From: Firmicutes bacterium HGW-Firmicutes-15 | GTDB taxonomy: Bacteria > Bacillota > Syntrophomonadia > Syntrophomonadales > Syntrophomonadaceae | Assembly (NCBI GenBank): GCA_002840245.1 | Contig: PHAA01000007.1 | Span: forward strand, 124,001-188,000 | Direction of reading: 5' to 3' | Length of the DNA: 64,000 bases | In this document: piece after piece, positions 1-8,051 of the stretch | How the letters are laid out: the number at the start of each line of letters is the position of its first letter | Position numbering within the stretch: position 1 is the stretch's first letter | Made by a program: the position numbers and the translations under genes | The notes under the pieces: generated by a model | Seen by the model: only the letters and a program-made list of their open reading frames with translations | The model's database searches: none | What the model was told of the DNA's origin: nothing

Positions 1-408
1 GATTTCATGGATGAACTGCAGAACCCTTTTGCTTAGACTTTGAAATGACTCGCCTCCTGGCACAATATAGGTCTCAGTATCGCGAACCCATTCATTAAAC
101 GCCTGCGGGTATTTTTCGTACACTTCTGTAAATGTCATACCTTCCCATTCTCCAAAAGATAGTTCTCGCAAGCGAGCATCGCAAATTGACTCAATTCCCA
201 ACGATCTGCCGATTATCTGAGCCGTCTCTCTCGCGCGCATCAAATCACTGCAAAAGATAACCTGCGGAGACTCTTGGTCTTGTAAGTGCAATGCCGTCTG
301 GTAGGCCTGTGCCCTGCCCGTTTCATTGAGAGGAATGTCACTTTGTCCTTGATACTTCTGCTGTGCATTCCAATCGGTTTGCCCATGTCTGACCATAATG
401 ATCCGCAT
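1..408 (-). CDS. cobC: Histidine phosphatase, probable alpha-ribazole phosphatase (partial)
   Basis: The reading frame runs off the left edge, so only the first 136 residues are visible. The N-terminus carries the phosphohistidine signature VRHGQT with the catalytic His near residue 8, a downstream SDLMRARETA segment, and the E-W-E-G stretch near residue 95 typical of the phosphoglycerate mutase-like superfamily. The ATG at 408 is preceded by a GGGGGA Shine-Dalgarno. Family members in cobalamin operons dephosphorylate alpha-ribazole 5'-phosphate or adenosylcobalamin 5'-phosphate. The cobalamin role is inferred from position, 31 bases after cobS and in the same direction; the fold alone would also fit a generic phosphatase. 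Confidence 0.8.
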   Translation of the reverse strand, partial: MRIIMVRHGQTDWNAQQKYQGQSDIPLNETGRAQAYQTALHLQDQESPQVIFCSDLMRARETAQIIGRSLGIESICDARLRELSFGEWEGMTFTEVYEKYPQAFNEWVRDTETYIVPGGESFQSLSKRVLQFIHEI

Positions 409-439
409 GATTCATCTATCCCCCCAGGTACTTCTGTTC

Positions 440-1192
440 TCAAATCGCCAGATAGGAAAGTATGATTACGGTAACCATAAGCAAGACTGTTTCAGTGCTT
501 TCACATAAGGCGCCATAATTATCCCCTGTCAGCCCGCCCAATCGTCCTGCAATCCAGCGTGCGATCAGGATCATGATGCCAACTGTAAGGATTAGAGGCA
601 GCAGCACCTGCCAACCACCTACAGCTATCGACCCCAGAAGAAGCAGGACTGCTGCACCGACCAGCTTTTCCTTTCCCTTTTTGGCACCAAACGAATTTCC
701 GAGACCCGATTCTGAACGCGCGTAAGGAAAAAAACTAATCGCATATACCATCACCAAGCGTCCCAGGGCAGGAGCAATAAAAAGTGCCAAAAGCTTGTGC
801 TCCAGAGGCAACTGGTATAAAAAGCTGAGTTTTAAAAGCAGGATCGCAGCCATCGTAACTGCCCCCATGGCTCCAATTCTGCTGTCTCTCATGATCTCCA
901 GCTTTCTCTCTCGATCTCTGCCGCTGAACAACCCATCTGCAGAATCCATCAGACCATCCATGTGCATTGCTCCAGTGATGATAATCCAGAGCACTACCAC
1001 CATTACATCTCCTGCCAGTCCTAGGGATAGGATATGAGCCAGGTAAGCAGTCACGGCTAGAAGACCACCAATGACAAAGCCGACCAGAGGATAGAAATAG
1101 AGCGAAAAGGCCATTTCTTTCTCCGATGCAAGACGATTGCCATAAGCAGGTATTATGGTTAAAAAACTGAGTGCCAGCAAAAAATTACGCAT
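440..1192 (-). CDS. cobS: Adenosylcobinamide-GDP ribazoletransferase CobS
   Basis: Polytopic membrane protein of 250 residues, the usual size for CobS, which joins adenosylcobinamide-GDP to alpha-ribazole(-phosphate) in the last assembly step of cobalamin. The N-terminal region has the family pattern FLTIIPA followed by membrane segments, an acidic metal-binding motif with MDGLMDSADGLFSG near residues 75-92, and the DSRIGAMGA motif just after it. The ATG at 1192 has an AGGAG Shine-Dalgarno. It lies 25 bases downstream of cobT and directly upstream of the phosphatase gene, in one transcription unit under the cobalamin riboswitch. Confidence 0.95.
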   Translation of the reverse strand: MRNFLLALSFLTIIPAYGNRLASEKEMAFSLYFYPLVGFVIGGLLAVTAYLAHILSLGLAGDVMVVVLWIIITGAMHMDGLMDSADGLFSGRDRERKLEIMRDSRIGAMGAVTMAAILLLKLSFLYQLPLEHKLLALFIAPALGRLVMVYAISFFPYARSESGLGNSFGAKKGKEKLVGAAVLLLLGSIAVGGWQVLLPLILTVGIMILIARWIAGRLGGLTGDNYGALCESTETVLLMVTVIILSYLAI

Positions 1193-1217
1193 ATAATTCT
1201 CCTCTTAGCCTTTGATC

Positions 1218-2273
1218 TTACTCTTTATTGCTTACACCAGCTTCTTCAAAGGTTGCCATTTCATTTATTATTTTAACCGCTGCCTCAAAAATATGGAAGG
1301 CCAGCACTGCACCACTACCTTCCCCCAGCCGCATATCCAGGTAGAGCATTGGTTCCAGACCGATTTCCTCCAACATGATTCGATGCCCGGGTTCCTGCGA
1401 GAGATGAGAGGCAAATAGATAGTCCCGACATTTTGCATTCATTTTATAAGCCACCAGTGCTGCAGCAGAAGAGATAAAACCGTCTATCACAACCGGCACC
1501 CGGCGAGCGGAAGCACCAAGGATAATCCCTGTAATTGCTGCGATCTCGAGTCCGCCTACTTTTCGAAGGACATCTAGGGGTTGATTGGAATCAGGTTGGT
1601 TGATTTCCAGGGCTCGTCTGATGGCATTTTGTTTACGAATCAATCCCGTATCATCGATCCCCGTTCCCCGACCCGTGATGGAGTCGATCTCTCTGCCACT
1701 GAAACAGGCCAGGATAGCACTGCTGGGGGTGGTATTGCCTATTCCCATTTCTCCGGTCGCAACCAAGGTTACACCTCGGTCAATTTGTTCATTTACCAGC
1801 TCAATGCCTGCTTCAATCGCGGCAATAGCTTCTGATTCGGTCATAGCCGCTTCTCTTGCCATATTTCTGGTACCAGAGCAAATTCTGCGGTTAATTAAAT
1901 CCGGGTGTTGTATGGGCTCCGCCGCGATTCCGATATCTGCCACGACTACGCGCGCGCCGGCATGTTTAGCCAAAACATTAATTGCCGCTCCATGATTTAA
2001 AAAATTGAGTACCATCTGCGGGGTGACTTCCTGCGGGAAGGCACTGACCCCTTCCTCCACCACGCCATGATCACCTGCCATCGTCATTACTATTTTGGCA
2101 CCCAGTTGAGGAAGCGGATTGCTCTGGATTTGCGCAAGTTTTACTGCTATTCTCTCCAAAGTCCCCAGGCTTCCCTGTGGTTTGGTCAGCATATCCAGTC
2201 GATCCTGGGCTTTCTTTCCGCTTCCCCTATCAGCCTCCATTATATTTACCAGCGTTTTCTCCATTAAATTCAT
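1218..2273 (-). CDS. cobT: Nicotinate-nucleotide--dimethylbenzimidazole phosphoribosyltransferase CobT
   Basis: Full-length CobT (351 residues). The family activates the lower-ligand base by transferring phosphoribose from nicotinate mononucleotide to give alpha-ribazole phosphate. Visible landmarks are the LTKPQGSLG motif near residue 28, MAGDHGVVEEGVSAFPQEVT near 65-85, GEMGIGNTT in the middle and the C-terminal RLGEGSGAVLAF, which contains the catalytic glutamate. The ATG at 2273 has a GGGGGAGG Shine-Dalgarno 7 bases upstream. It is the first gene of the riboswitch-controlled cobT-cobS-cobC unit. Specificity for dimethylbenzimidazole versus other bases used by anaerobes cannot be read from the sequence. 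Confidence 0.96.
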   Translation of the reverse strand: MNLMEKTLVNIMEADRGSGKKAQDRLDMLTKPQGSLGTLERIAVKLAQIQSNPLPQLGAKIVMTMAGDHGVVEEGVSAFPQEVTPQMVLNFLNHGAAINVLAKHAGARVVVADIGIAAEPIQHPDLINRRICSGTRNMAREAAMTESEAIAAIEAGIELVNEQIDRGVTLVATGEMGIGNTTPSSAILACFSGREIDSITGRGTGIDDTGLIRKQNAIRRALEINQPDSNQPLDVLRKVGGLEIAAITGIILGASARRVPVVIDGFISSAAALVAYKMNAKCRDYLFASHLSQEPGHRIMLEEIGLEPMLYLDMRLGEGSGAVLAFHIFEAAVKIINEMATFEEAGVSNKE

Positions 2274-2333
2274 TTAGATTCCTCCCCCAAATTCAAATTG
2301 CTTAAAAATGTCAGACATTTATAACCCCTATAT

Positions 2334-2367
2334 AGAAAAAAGTTCTCAGGCGTAATCGCCTGAGAAC
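2334..2367 (-). terminator. Intrinsic terminator of the cobalamin riboswitch
   Basis: On the minus strand an 11-bp perfect stem (GTTCTCAGGCG / CGCCTGAGAAC, 4-base loop) is followed directly by a T-rich tract. It lies between the riboswitch aptamer and cobT, so it is the expression platform: ligand binding is expected to favour termination. Confidence 0.9.
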
Positions 2368-2394
2368 TTTGCCGTCGTCCTCACATATCATACT

Positions 2395-2555
2395 TCTGGC
2401 AGGTTTCCTGACTCCCGACTCAAACACCATCCTGGCCAGCCTTCCCGGGGATTCACCCAGTGACTATCATGACCATGGCTCATCGGATACAGTGCCGGGT
2501 ACGCTCAGGCTTTACACCTGATTCCCTTTTACCCCGTAAACGGGCACCTGAAGCA
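2395..2555 (-). promoter_or_regulatory. Cobalamin riboswitch
   Basis: Reading the minus strand, the leader contains the conserved elements of the cobalamin riboswitch in order: GGTGCCC, an AAAAGGGAA segment, the AAGCCTGAGCG and CCGATGAGCCA stretches, GTCACTGG, CCGGGAAGG, and the terminal GTCAGGAAACCTGCC, which is the B12-box-like 3' end. It sits 3' of a consensus promoter and 5' of an intrinsic terminator and cobT. Boundaries are approximate. Confidence 0.93.
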
Positions 2556-2587
2556 TTGATTCATAATAATGATAATACTTACATTTA

Positions 2588-2616
2588 ATTATAGAAAGAG
2601 TCACTCCAGCTGTCAA
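2588..2616 (-). promoter_or_regulatory. Consensus sigma-A promoter of the cobalamin operon
   Basis: Minus strand TTGACA, a 17-base spacer, and TATAAT, all matching the vegetative consensus exactly. Transcription would start near 2580 and run into the cobalamin riboswitch. Confidence 0.92.
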
Positions 2617-2711
2617 TCGCAAGTTTGTCCTTTTTTATGACGTGAGAAGCCTTTTTATCCAATTTTTAATCACCTAAAAAAAAGTTATTTCCTGCGTAAT
2701 ATATAAGAACA

Positions 2712-2737
2712 GACCAGGATGTACTCACTTCCTGGTC
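2712..2737 (-). terminator. Hairpin terminator after the 74-residue gene
   Basis: Minus-strand stem GACCAGGA / TCCTGGTC with a 10-base loop, followed by TGTTCTT. It lies shortly after the stop of the small gene ending at 2785. The T-tract is imperfect. Confidence 0.6.
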
Positions 2738-2784
2738 CTAGTTATCATTCATGGAATTATCTAATTTGCCGTTTCATTTTCAGT

Positions 2785-3009
2785 TCAGTCCCGCTTACGA
2801 CTCTGTGGCAGTCCCTCTATGAGATGCCAGTTATTATAGACTGCCTCCTCGTTTTTCTCCATTGAACCTGTTCGCCCCAGGTAACTAAGGAGCCTCTCTA
2901 GTCCAATTACATAAACAGTCCGGGTATCTGTCTCGATGAAGAAGGTGTTGATGCCGGCTGCTTCGAGCGTGGCTACAGCTGCTCCCACAACATTGTTTTT
3001 AACTCCCAA
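2785..3009 (-). CDS. Small protein of unknown function (74 residues)
   Basis: I do not recognise the family. The predicted product has an alanine/valine-rich N-terminal helix, a central beta-like stretch (FFIETDTRTVYVIG) and a charged C-terminus ending in a basic SRKRD tail. It has no signal peptide. The TTG start at 3009 is very close to its GGGGGAAGAGGA purine tract, so the exact start is uncertain. A terminator-like hairpin follows the stop, which favours a real gene. It lies between the cobalamin operon and the FIST kinase, with no clear operon partner. Confidence 0.5.
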   Translation of the reverse strand: MGVKNNVVGAAVATLEAAGINTFFIETDTRTVYVIGLERLLSYLGRTGSMEKNEEAVYNNWHLIEGLPQSRKRD

Positions 3010-3284
3010 GTCCTCTTCCCCCTTGGACTTTATTGTGGGATTCTAATACGATTATGGTTTTCCAAATGATAGCTTACATTTCTCCCCTCTACTCATATGC
3101 GTAAAACCCCTCAATTAGACTATATGAAGAACAAAACCAGAATGTACCTATTAATTTATGATTATAAACGATGTCCTGTGGAAACCTCGCATTCACCTAG
3201 TACGGCCAGCTCTATGCCCACTGTCATTTATACAGGGATCATTGGTATAGTCTGTAATAAATGTACTATTTTCTGTACTTTAAC

Positions 3285-5663
3285 CTAATTGCGCGACGGC
3301 ACTGTAAAATAAAAAGTGCTTCCTTTACCGAATTTTGATTCAACCCAGACCGTTCCACCATATATTTCAACAATCTTTTTAACAATAGTAAGGCCTATTC
3401 CAGTACTCTCATACTCATCACGCGACTTTAAGGTTTTAAAAACAGTAAATATATTATCAAAATTCTTCTCTTCGATACCGCATCCATTATCCTGAATACT
3501 AAACTGCCAGAATTCTCCCTGTTTCTGGCATGATATTCGTATTTCACCGTTGGGCTTATCCATGTATTTCATAGCATTGTTGATTAAATTCGTAAATAAC
3601 TGCTGGGTACGGGTTCTCTCCAACGTCAACCATGGCATTTCATTCTCGATAATGATAGAAATGTTATTTGGTGGTTGTAGCATTTCGATTGCTTCCTCTA
3701 CCACCTGGTTAATATTAATAACTGTCTTTTCTTCATTCTTGGAAGTTAACCTTGAATACCGAAGTATTCCTTCTATGAGTTTATTCATCCTATCAACCCG
3801 GTTTATAAGCATATCCAGCTGTTCTTTACCCTCTTCATCAAATTTATCCTGATAATCATTATAAAGCCAATCGGCCAGAGATCTAATTCCTCGAAGCGGA
3901 GCTTTCAAATCGTGTGATACTATATAAGCGAAATCTTTCAACTCCAGGTTTGCCGACTTTAATTCCATCATAAGTTCTAGACTTCTTTTTTCTGCCATTC
4001 GCCACTCGGTAATATCTTTAGATACAAATAGTAGATGCGGTTCATTTTCCATATCAATTATCTCAGCAGAAAGAAGTACCGTCCGTATCTCTCCAGATTT
4101 TATTTTGAACTTTGTTTCCAAGTTACGTATTTTACCATGTTCCTGGATTTGTATAATAATCTGGTCTCGTTCCTCTGGAATAGCCCAACTGGACAATTCG
4201 CTAGATGTATGACCTATAACCTCATCGCGTTGATAAGCGGTGTATTCTAACCAGGCATCATTTACTTCAACGTAACGTTCTGCATTCATAGTCGTTATGC
4301 TAATCGGATCAGGGTTGCAGAGAAAAGCTTTTGAAAAGCGTTCCTCTGATAAATATAAGGCCTTATTCGCTGCCTCCAGTTCAGCCGTTCGTTCATTTAA
4401 CTCACTGGTTACGGTGTTGACTAAATGAGCCAACGATTTTAATATTACCAGGCTTCTATCGGCAACATTGTCTTTGATAACAGCAACGTTGCTATCCGAA
4501 CAGACAATTCTCTCTGGTTCTGGGGCAAATACCTTTTGGGAGCCATTTGATTCGGATAATACCAATGTGGTCATCGTGGTGTTCAGTAATTGATTGCTGT
4601 TGTCGGCGTGGAAGAACTCGCCACTGGTAAAAAAACCTGCCGTAGGAGCAATATCTTGCAGTGGCAGGGTTTCAATCTGAGCTGATTCCTGGAGAAAGCC
4701 TCTCCGAGAGGCACAGGAATATACAAAAATACTCTCCACCGGTTGCTGCTGTATGGTTTGCAACAAGATGTCTACTTTTTCTAAAATCATTTCAACATCG
4801 CCAAAACTAAAGCGCACCTTTTCCCCCTCAGCAATGTCGCCATGGAAACCAATTGAATCATCTTCATATCGTAAGAACGGTGCCCTGGCGATAATAATAC
4901 CATGCTTGCAGATCGTCAGCGGAAATTCCATTACATTGAAAATGTTGGAGTTTGTGTTGACACCTAGATATTGGCGGTAAACCTGATATGCAGGTATATA
5001 ATCAATTGTATATACCCGCGAACCTTCGGCCCGGGTAATGGTCATTTCTTTGCCTAAAGGTTGCCAACCAAGATGACTGTGACCTGCAACTTTTAAATGA
5101 TCACTCTCAAGAATAACGCCAACCACTCCACAGTCAGTAACATTTTCATTGCAGCATACAAATCGCTGAGTATTTTTACTGCGATTGTCTCCCGCATTGC
5201 CTCCCGCAACCGGCAAAGCATCATTTACCGACTGGACTCCTTTTAATAATTGGCTCGCATTCACCCTTAGCCCGGTCGCAAATAGAATTAATACTTTGGC
5301 TTTATCACTATTGAGCGTGTTTGCAATCGATCTTCCCAATTCATAATCGTCCCCAATATCCTTTTCCGCGAAGACCAGCTTGATATCACTGTGACGAAAA
5401 ACGGAAAAGGAAAGAACGGTTTTTAGCCCACTGACCAATCCGTTCATAATCTCTCCGCTAGTGGTTGTCCCAATCACTTCAGCGCCAGGAATCAGCTCGC
5501 GGATCTGTCTAGATATAGCGACCAGATAATTCTTATCACAAATACCGCTGAAAACCTGTACCAGAACTGCACGGTTGCTACTGGCTAACAGCACCTCACC
5601 ATTATTGCTAACGAACTTTTCCAAACTTAGGTAGTCTTCATAATATGTATTGATTGTTTCCAA
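3285..5663 (-). CDS. FIST-domain PAS sensor histidine kinase
   Basis: Hybrid cytoplasmic sensor kinase of about 792 residues. Residues roughly 20-380 form FIST_N and FIST_C domains, a sensory module thought to bind small ligands such as amino acids. A short coiled coil (about 405-435) precedes a PAS domain (about 440-555). The kinase core begins with SHDLKAPLRG, whose His is the phosphoacceptor, and ends with an ATPase domain showing NAMKY, DNGCGI and GIGLTIVKKI boxes. No membrane segment is evident. A GTG at 5669 directly abuts the GGAGGA Shine-Dalgarno, while the in-frame TTG at 5663 has ideal spacing, so I use the latter. No response regulator is adjacent. Confidence 0.9.
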   Translation of the reverse strand: METINTYYEDYLSLEKFVSNNGEVLLASSNRAVLVQVFSGICDKNYLVAISRQIRELIPGAEVIGTTTSGEIMNGLVSGLKTVLSFSVFRHSDIKLVFAEKDIGDDYELGRSIANTLNSDKAKVLILFATGLRVNASQLLKGVQSVNDALPVAGGNAGDNRSKNTQRFVCCNENVTDCGVVGVILESDHLKVAGHSHLGWQPLGKEMTITRAEGSRVYTIDYIPAYQVYRQYLGVNTNSNIFNVMEFPLTICKHGIIIARAPFLRYEDDSIGFHGDIAEGEKVRFSFGDVEMILEKVDILLQTIQQQPVESIFVYSCASRRGFLQESAQIETLPLQDIAPTAGFFTSGEFFHADNSNQLLNTTMTTLVLSESNGSQKVFAPEPERIVCSDSNVAVIKDNVADRSLVILKSLAHLVNTVTSELNERTAELEAANKALYLSEERFSKAFLCNPDPISITTMNAERYVEVNDAWLEYTAYQRDEVIGHTSSELSSWAIPEERDQIIIQIQEHGKIRNLETKFKIKSGEIRTVLLSAEIIDMENEPHLLFVSKDITEWRMAEKRSLELMMELKSANLELKDFAYIVSHDLKAPLRGIRSLADWLYNDYQDKFDEEGKEQLDMLINRVDRMNKLIEGILRYSRLTSKNEEKTVININQVVEEAIEMLQPPNNISIIIENEMPWLTLERTRTQQLFTNLINNAMKYMDKPNGEIRISCQKQGEFWQFSIQDNGCGIEEKNFDNIFTVFKTLKSRDEYESTGIGLTIVKKIVEIYGGTVWVESKFGKGSTFYFTVPSRN

Positions 5664-5874
5664 GACCACTCCTCCAATGCGTCATCTGTTAATCTATAAG
5701 AGTCTTTTCTATGTTAGCCTTGTGACTGGAAAAGGGAATGAAAAGTAGATTGTTGAACTTGTCTCTATGTCAATTTTAGCATTGTGCCCTTTAGCTATAC
5801 TATAACAGACTACCAGACCCAACCCCGTCCCCTGCCCTGGTAAAACAAGCAATATCATTCATATATTTTCCGGA

Positions 5875-7134
5875 TTATAATAGATGGAGCAGAAGATACT
5901 GCAGTATGCCCACCAGGGCGCCAATTACGGTACCGTTAATTCTGATCCATTGCAGGTCATCCCCTACCTTGTCCTCCATGGACTTTACAAGTCCAATGTC
6001 ATTGAGATTCTGCAGCTTTTCACGTACGATATGACCAATCAACATATGATAGCGGTCCAGGAGGCCTACTAACTCGGTTTTAATCCAGGACTCCATGCTG
6101 TTTTTTCTTTCCTCATCACAACGAACCATATTAATCTGTTCAATAGCCATATTGGTTAGGAATCTTATCAGTGGCAATTCTTCGTTTGCACCAGCAATTA
6201 ATTGCACTTTTAAAACAGCAAAAAAATCTGCTGTGGCCGCAACTCCAGCATCTGTACCAACTATTTTCTTAAGCATCTCGCTTAACAAAGCGGAAGCCAT
6301 ATCAGGGTCGGCTATTTGGAGTTTCTCCATTTCAGTTTTAATCCTAATATGATATTGGTTGCTGGGATCTTTTATTTCGACTAAAAGGTGGTTGATGCGA
6401 TTGGAGAGGGCTCCGGCTGCCTCATCGTAATTAAAAATGTCAAGGCTCTCGCCCAAACCTTTGCCAAGGCGTCGAAAAAAGTTGCCACTATTTGAGTAAT
6501 CGGCTACTGCTCTTTTCAGGGTTCTTTTGATAATCCGCTCGAAGTCGTCGCCCTTTGTGGCTGCAATACCCCAATCCAGGAAAAGTCGAATTAGGTCATC
6601 ACCGTACAAGTTTTTAACTGAATCTTCCAATCTTTCAACCAGGATTGGAGAAATCTTTATCTCACCCAAATTGTCAGCTAGCATCAGATGAACGAAACGA
6701 GCAACCTCCTCGGGATTTAGGTCCTGAATGATGTTGGTGATCAGGGATTGAGCCAAACGGTTAAGACTACTGCGACCCTCCTCCGTTTCCAGCGCTGAAG
6801 CCAGGCCATCAATCAGCTGGTAATCGAGTATCTTATCACGAATGAAATCCAAACTCAACCAATCATCTTCAACAATCGCAACAATGCCTTCTATTATCCG
6901 TCCCCGATTGTTGGGAATGATAGCTGTATGGGGGATGAATTTCAAGCCCAGGGGATGACGGAAAAGAGCTACCACCGCGAACCAATCCGCTAGTGCACCG
7001 ACCAGGGCAGCCTCAAAGGCAGCAAAGAGCAACCCGCCAGTAAAACTCCCGCGATAGGGCCACACTATTATAGAGCCAGCAAGAGCCATTGCAAACATAA
7101 ATGTGGCTATTGCGTACATCCGTTTCATCTTCAT
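5875..7134 (-). CDS. DUF445 family membrane protein
   Basis: The 419-residue product starts with two membrane segments (about 5-25 and 30-50) and the characteristic FEAALVGALADWFAVVALFRHPLG signature region, split here as AALVGALADWFAVVALF plus RHPLG. A further hydrophobic segment closes the protein (VIGALVGILQYLLLHLL). This matches the DUF445 family. The long amphipathic middle part is typical of the family, whose biochemical role is not established. The ATG at 7134 follows GGAAGGGG. It appears to be monocistronic. Confidence 0.85.
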   Translation of the reverse strand: MKMKRMYAIATFMFAMALAGSIIVWPYRGSFTGGLLFAAFEAALVGALADWFAVVALFRHPLGLKFIPHTAIIPNNRGRIIEGIVAIVEDDWLSLDFIRDKILDYQLIDGLASALETEEGRSSLNRLAQSLITNIIQDLNPEEVARFVHLMLADNLGEIKISPILVERLEDSVKNLYGDDLIRLFLDWGIAATKGDDFERIIKRTLKRAVADYSNSGNFFRRLGKGLGESLDIFNYDEAAGALSNRINHLLVEIKDPSNQYHIRIKTEMEKLQIADPDMASALLSEMLKKIVGTDAGVAATADFFAVLKVQLIAGANEELPLIRFLTNMAIEQINMVRCDEERKNSMESWIKTELVGLLDRYHMLIGHIVREKLQNLNDIGLVKSMEDKVGDDLQWIRINGTVIGALVGILQYLLLHLL

Positions 7135-7410
7135 TGTTCCCCTTCCTTGTATGGGTATTTACTCGTAAAACGAAATCATCAATCCGTAGCATTACTTAGC
7201 TTATCACTGAGAGTGTCAGCTAACAAGATATAAACATGAGTATATATAGTATAAGTAATTAAAGTATTGATTGCATTATTATAAATATATCAGGAAGATA
7301 CGCCCATTCAGTTTTATACTTATTCTCACGAGGTGTATTCGGGTGCTTATAGAAGAAAAGAAAGCGATGTTGTTGACTAGGAAATGAGAGAACGCTAATT
7401 GGCAAAATCA

Positions 7411-7698
7411 TCATCTGCTTCTAATTATAATAAAAAGCAGTCCTGCCTGTAGTAGAAGTATGAGAGGCAAACCCCACTTAAATTTGAAGTGACGGGTTTT
7501 ATGATGGAAAACATACATTCCTAGCAATCCCCCGACCGATCCACCCAGGAAGGAATATAAGAGCAACGTACCTTCTGCAATTCTCCGAGCTCCGCGGCGA
7601 GCTAGCCTTTTGTCCCAAGCAAAAGCACCACAAGTAATTAGATTTATAATAACAAGGTAATACAGAGATATTTCCATATAGTTGAAATCCTGAAGCAT
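7411..7698 (-). CDS. DUF1294 family small membrane protein
   Basis: This 95-residue protein has the DUF1294 pattern: a first membrane helix, then the FAWDKRLARRGARRIAEGTLL motif region (KRLARRG and RIAE are visible), a second helix with GGSVGGLLGM, the HHKTRHFKF segment, and a last helix. Function is unknown; the family is widespread. The ATG at 7698 has an upstream GGAGG, so I keep it rather than the internal Met 8 codons downstream. Confidence 0.85.
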   Translation of the reverse strand: MLQDFNYMEISLYYLVIINLITCGAFAWDKRLARRGARRIAEGTLLLYSFLGGSVGGLLGMYVFHHKTRHFKFKWGLPLILLLQAGLLFIIIRSR

Positions 7699-7829
7699 TA
7701 TTATTCGCCTCCAATAGCATCATTATATATCTTAATATAATCTTTTCTATAAGTTAATAAAAAACTACCGGGTAAATATGTGGTGTAAGCTTATATAAAA
7801 TGCTTAGCAAATAATCTACTGCTTGCCTA

Positions 7830-7859
7830 TTGTCGAAACAGCTAGTTATCATATATAAT
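7830..7859 (+). promoter_or_regulatory. Probable sigma-A promoter of the ammonium transporter gene
   Basis: TTGTCG, an 18-base spacer and a perfect TATAAT. A start near 7866 would give a leader of about 185 bases that contains both hairpins described below. Confidence 0.55.
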
Positions 7860-7898
7860 ATTATTAATAATATTTTTACAAGTAAAGGCCAATGATGA

Positions 7899-7929
7899 CC
7901 TGAAACCCTATTGTGGTTTCGGGTTTTTT
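7899..7929 (+). terminator. Terminator-like hairpin in the amt leader (first of two)
   Basis: A 9-bp stem (CCTGAAACC / GGTTTCGGG, one U-G pair) with a 7-base loop is followed by six T. It lies about 120 bases before the amt start, downstream of the proposed promoter, so it could act as an attenuator rather than as the end of an upstream gene. Confidence 0.7.
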
Positions 7930-7974
7930 CTGTCTCCGGAAACGTAGAACTGAACAACGGCGTTCTGAGCATTG

Positions 7975-8020
7975 ACGCTCTTCGATTGCGTATATTGATC
8001 ACGTAATCGGGAGCGTTTTT
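7975..8020 (+). terminator. Second hairpin with T-run in the amt leader
   Basis: Outer stem ACGCTC / GAGCGT with an inner CGATT / AATCG helix, followed by TTTT. It stands 31 bases before the amt start codon, so it must be passed by any transcript that expresses the transporter. Confidence 0.55.
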
Positions 8021-8051
8021 ATATGTAAAAAATTATGGGGGAGGATTCGAA

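Noticed and set aside
7754-8002. An 82-residue minus-strand frame in the amt leader
   Set aside because: It covers both regulatory hairpins, has no Shine-Dalgarno and no recognisable content.
7899-8020. ANTAR-type RNA target in the amt leader
   Set aside because: Tandem hairpins are present, but the expected six-base loops with conserved A and G positions were not found; reported only as unclassified hairpins.
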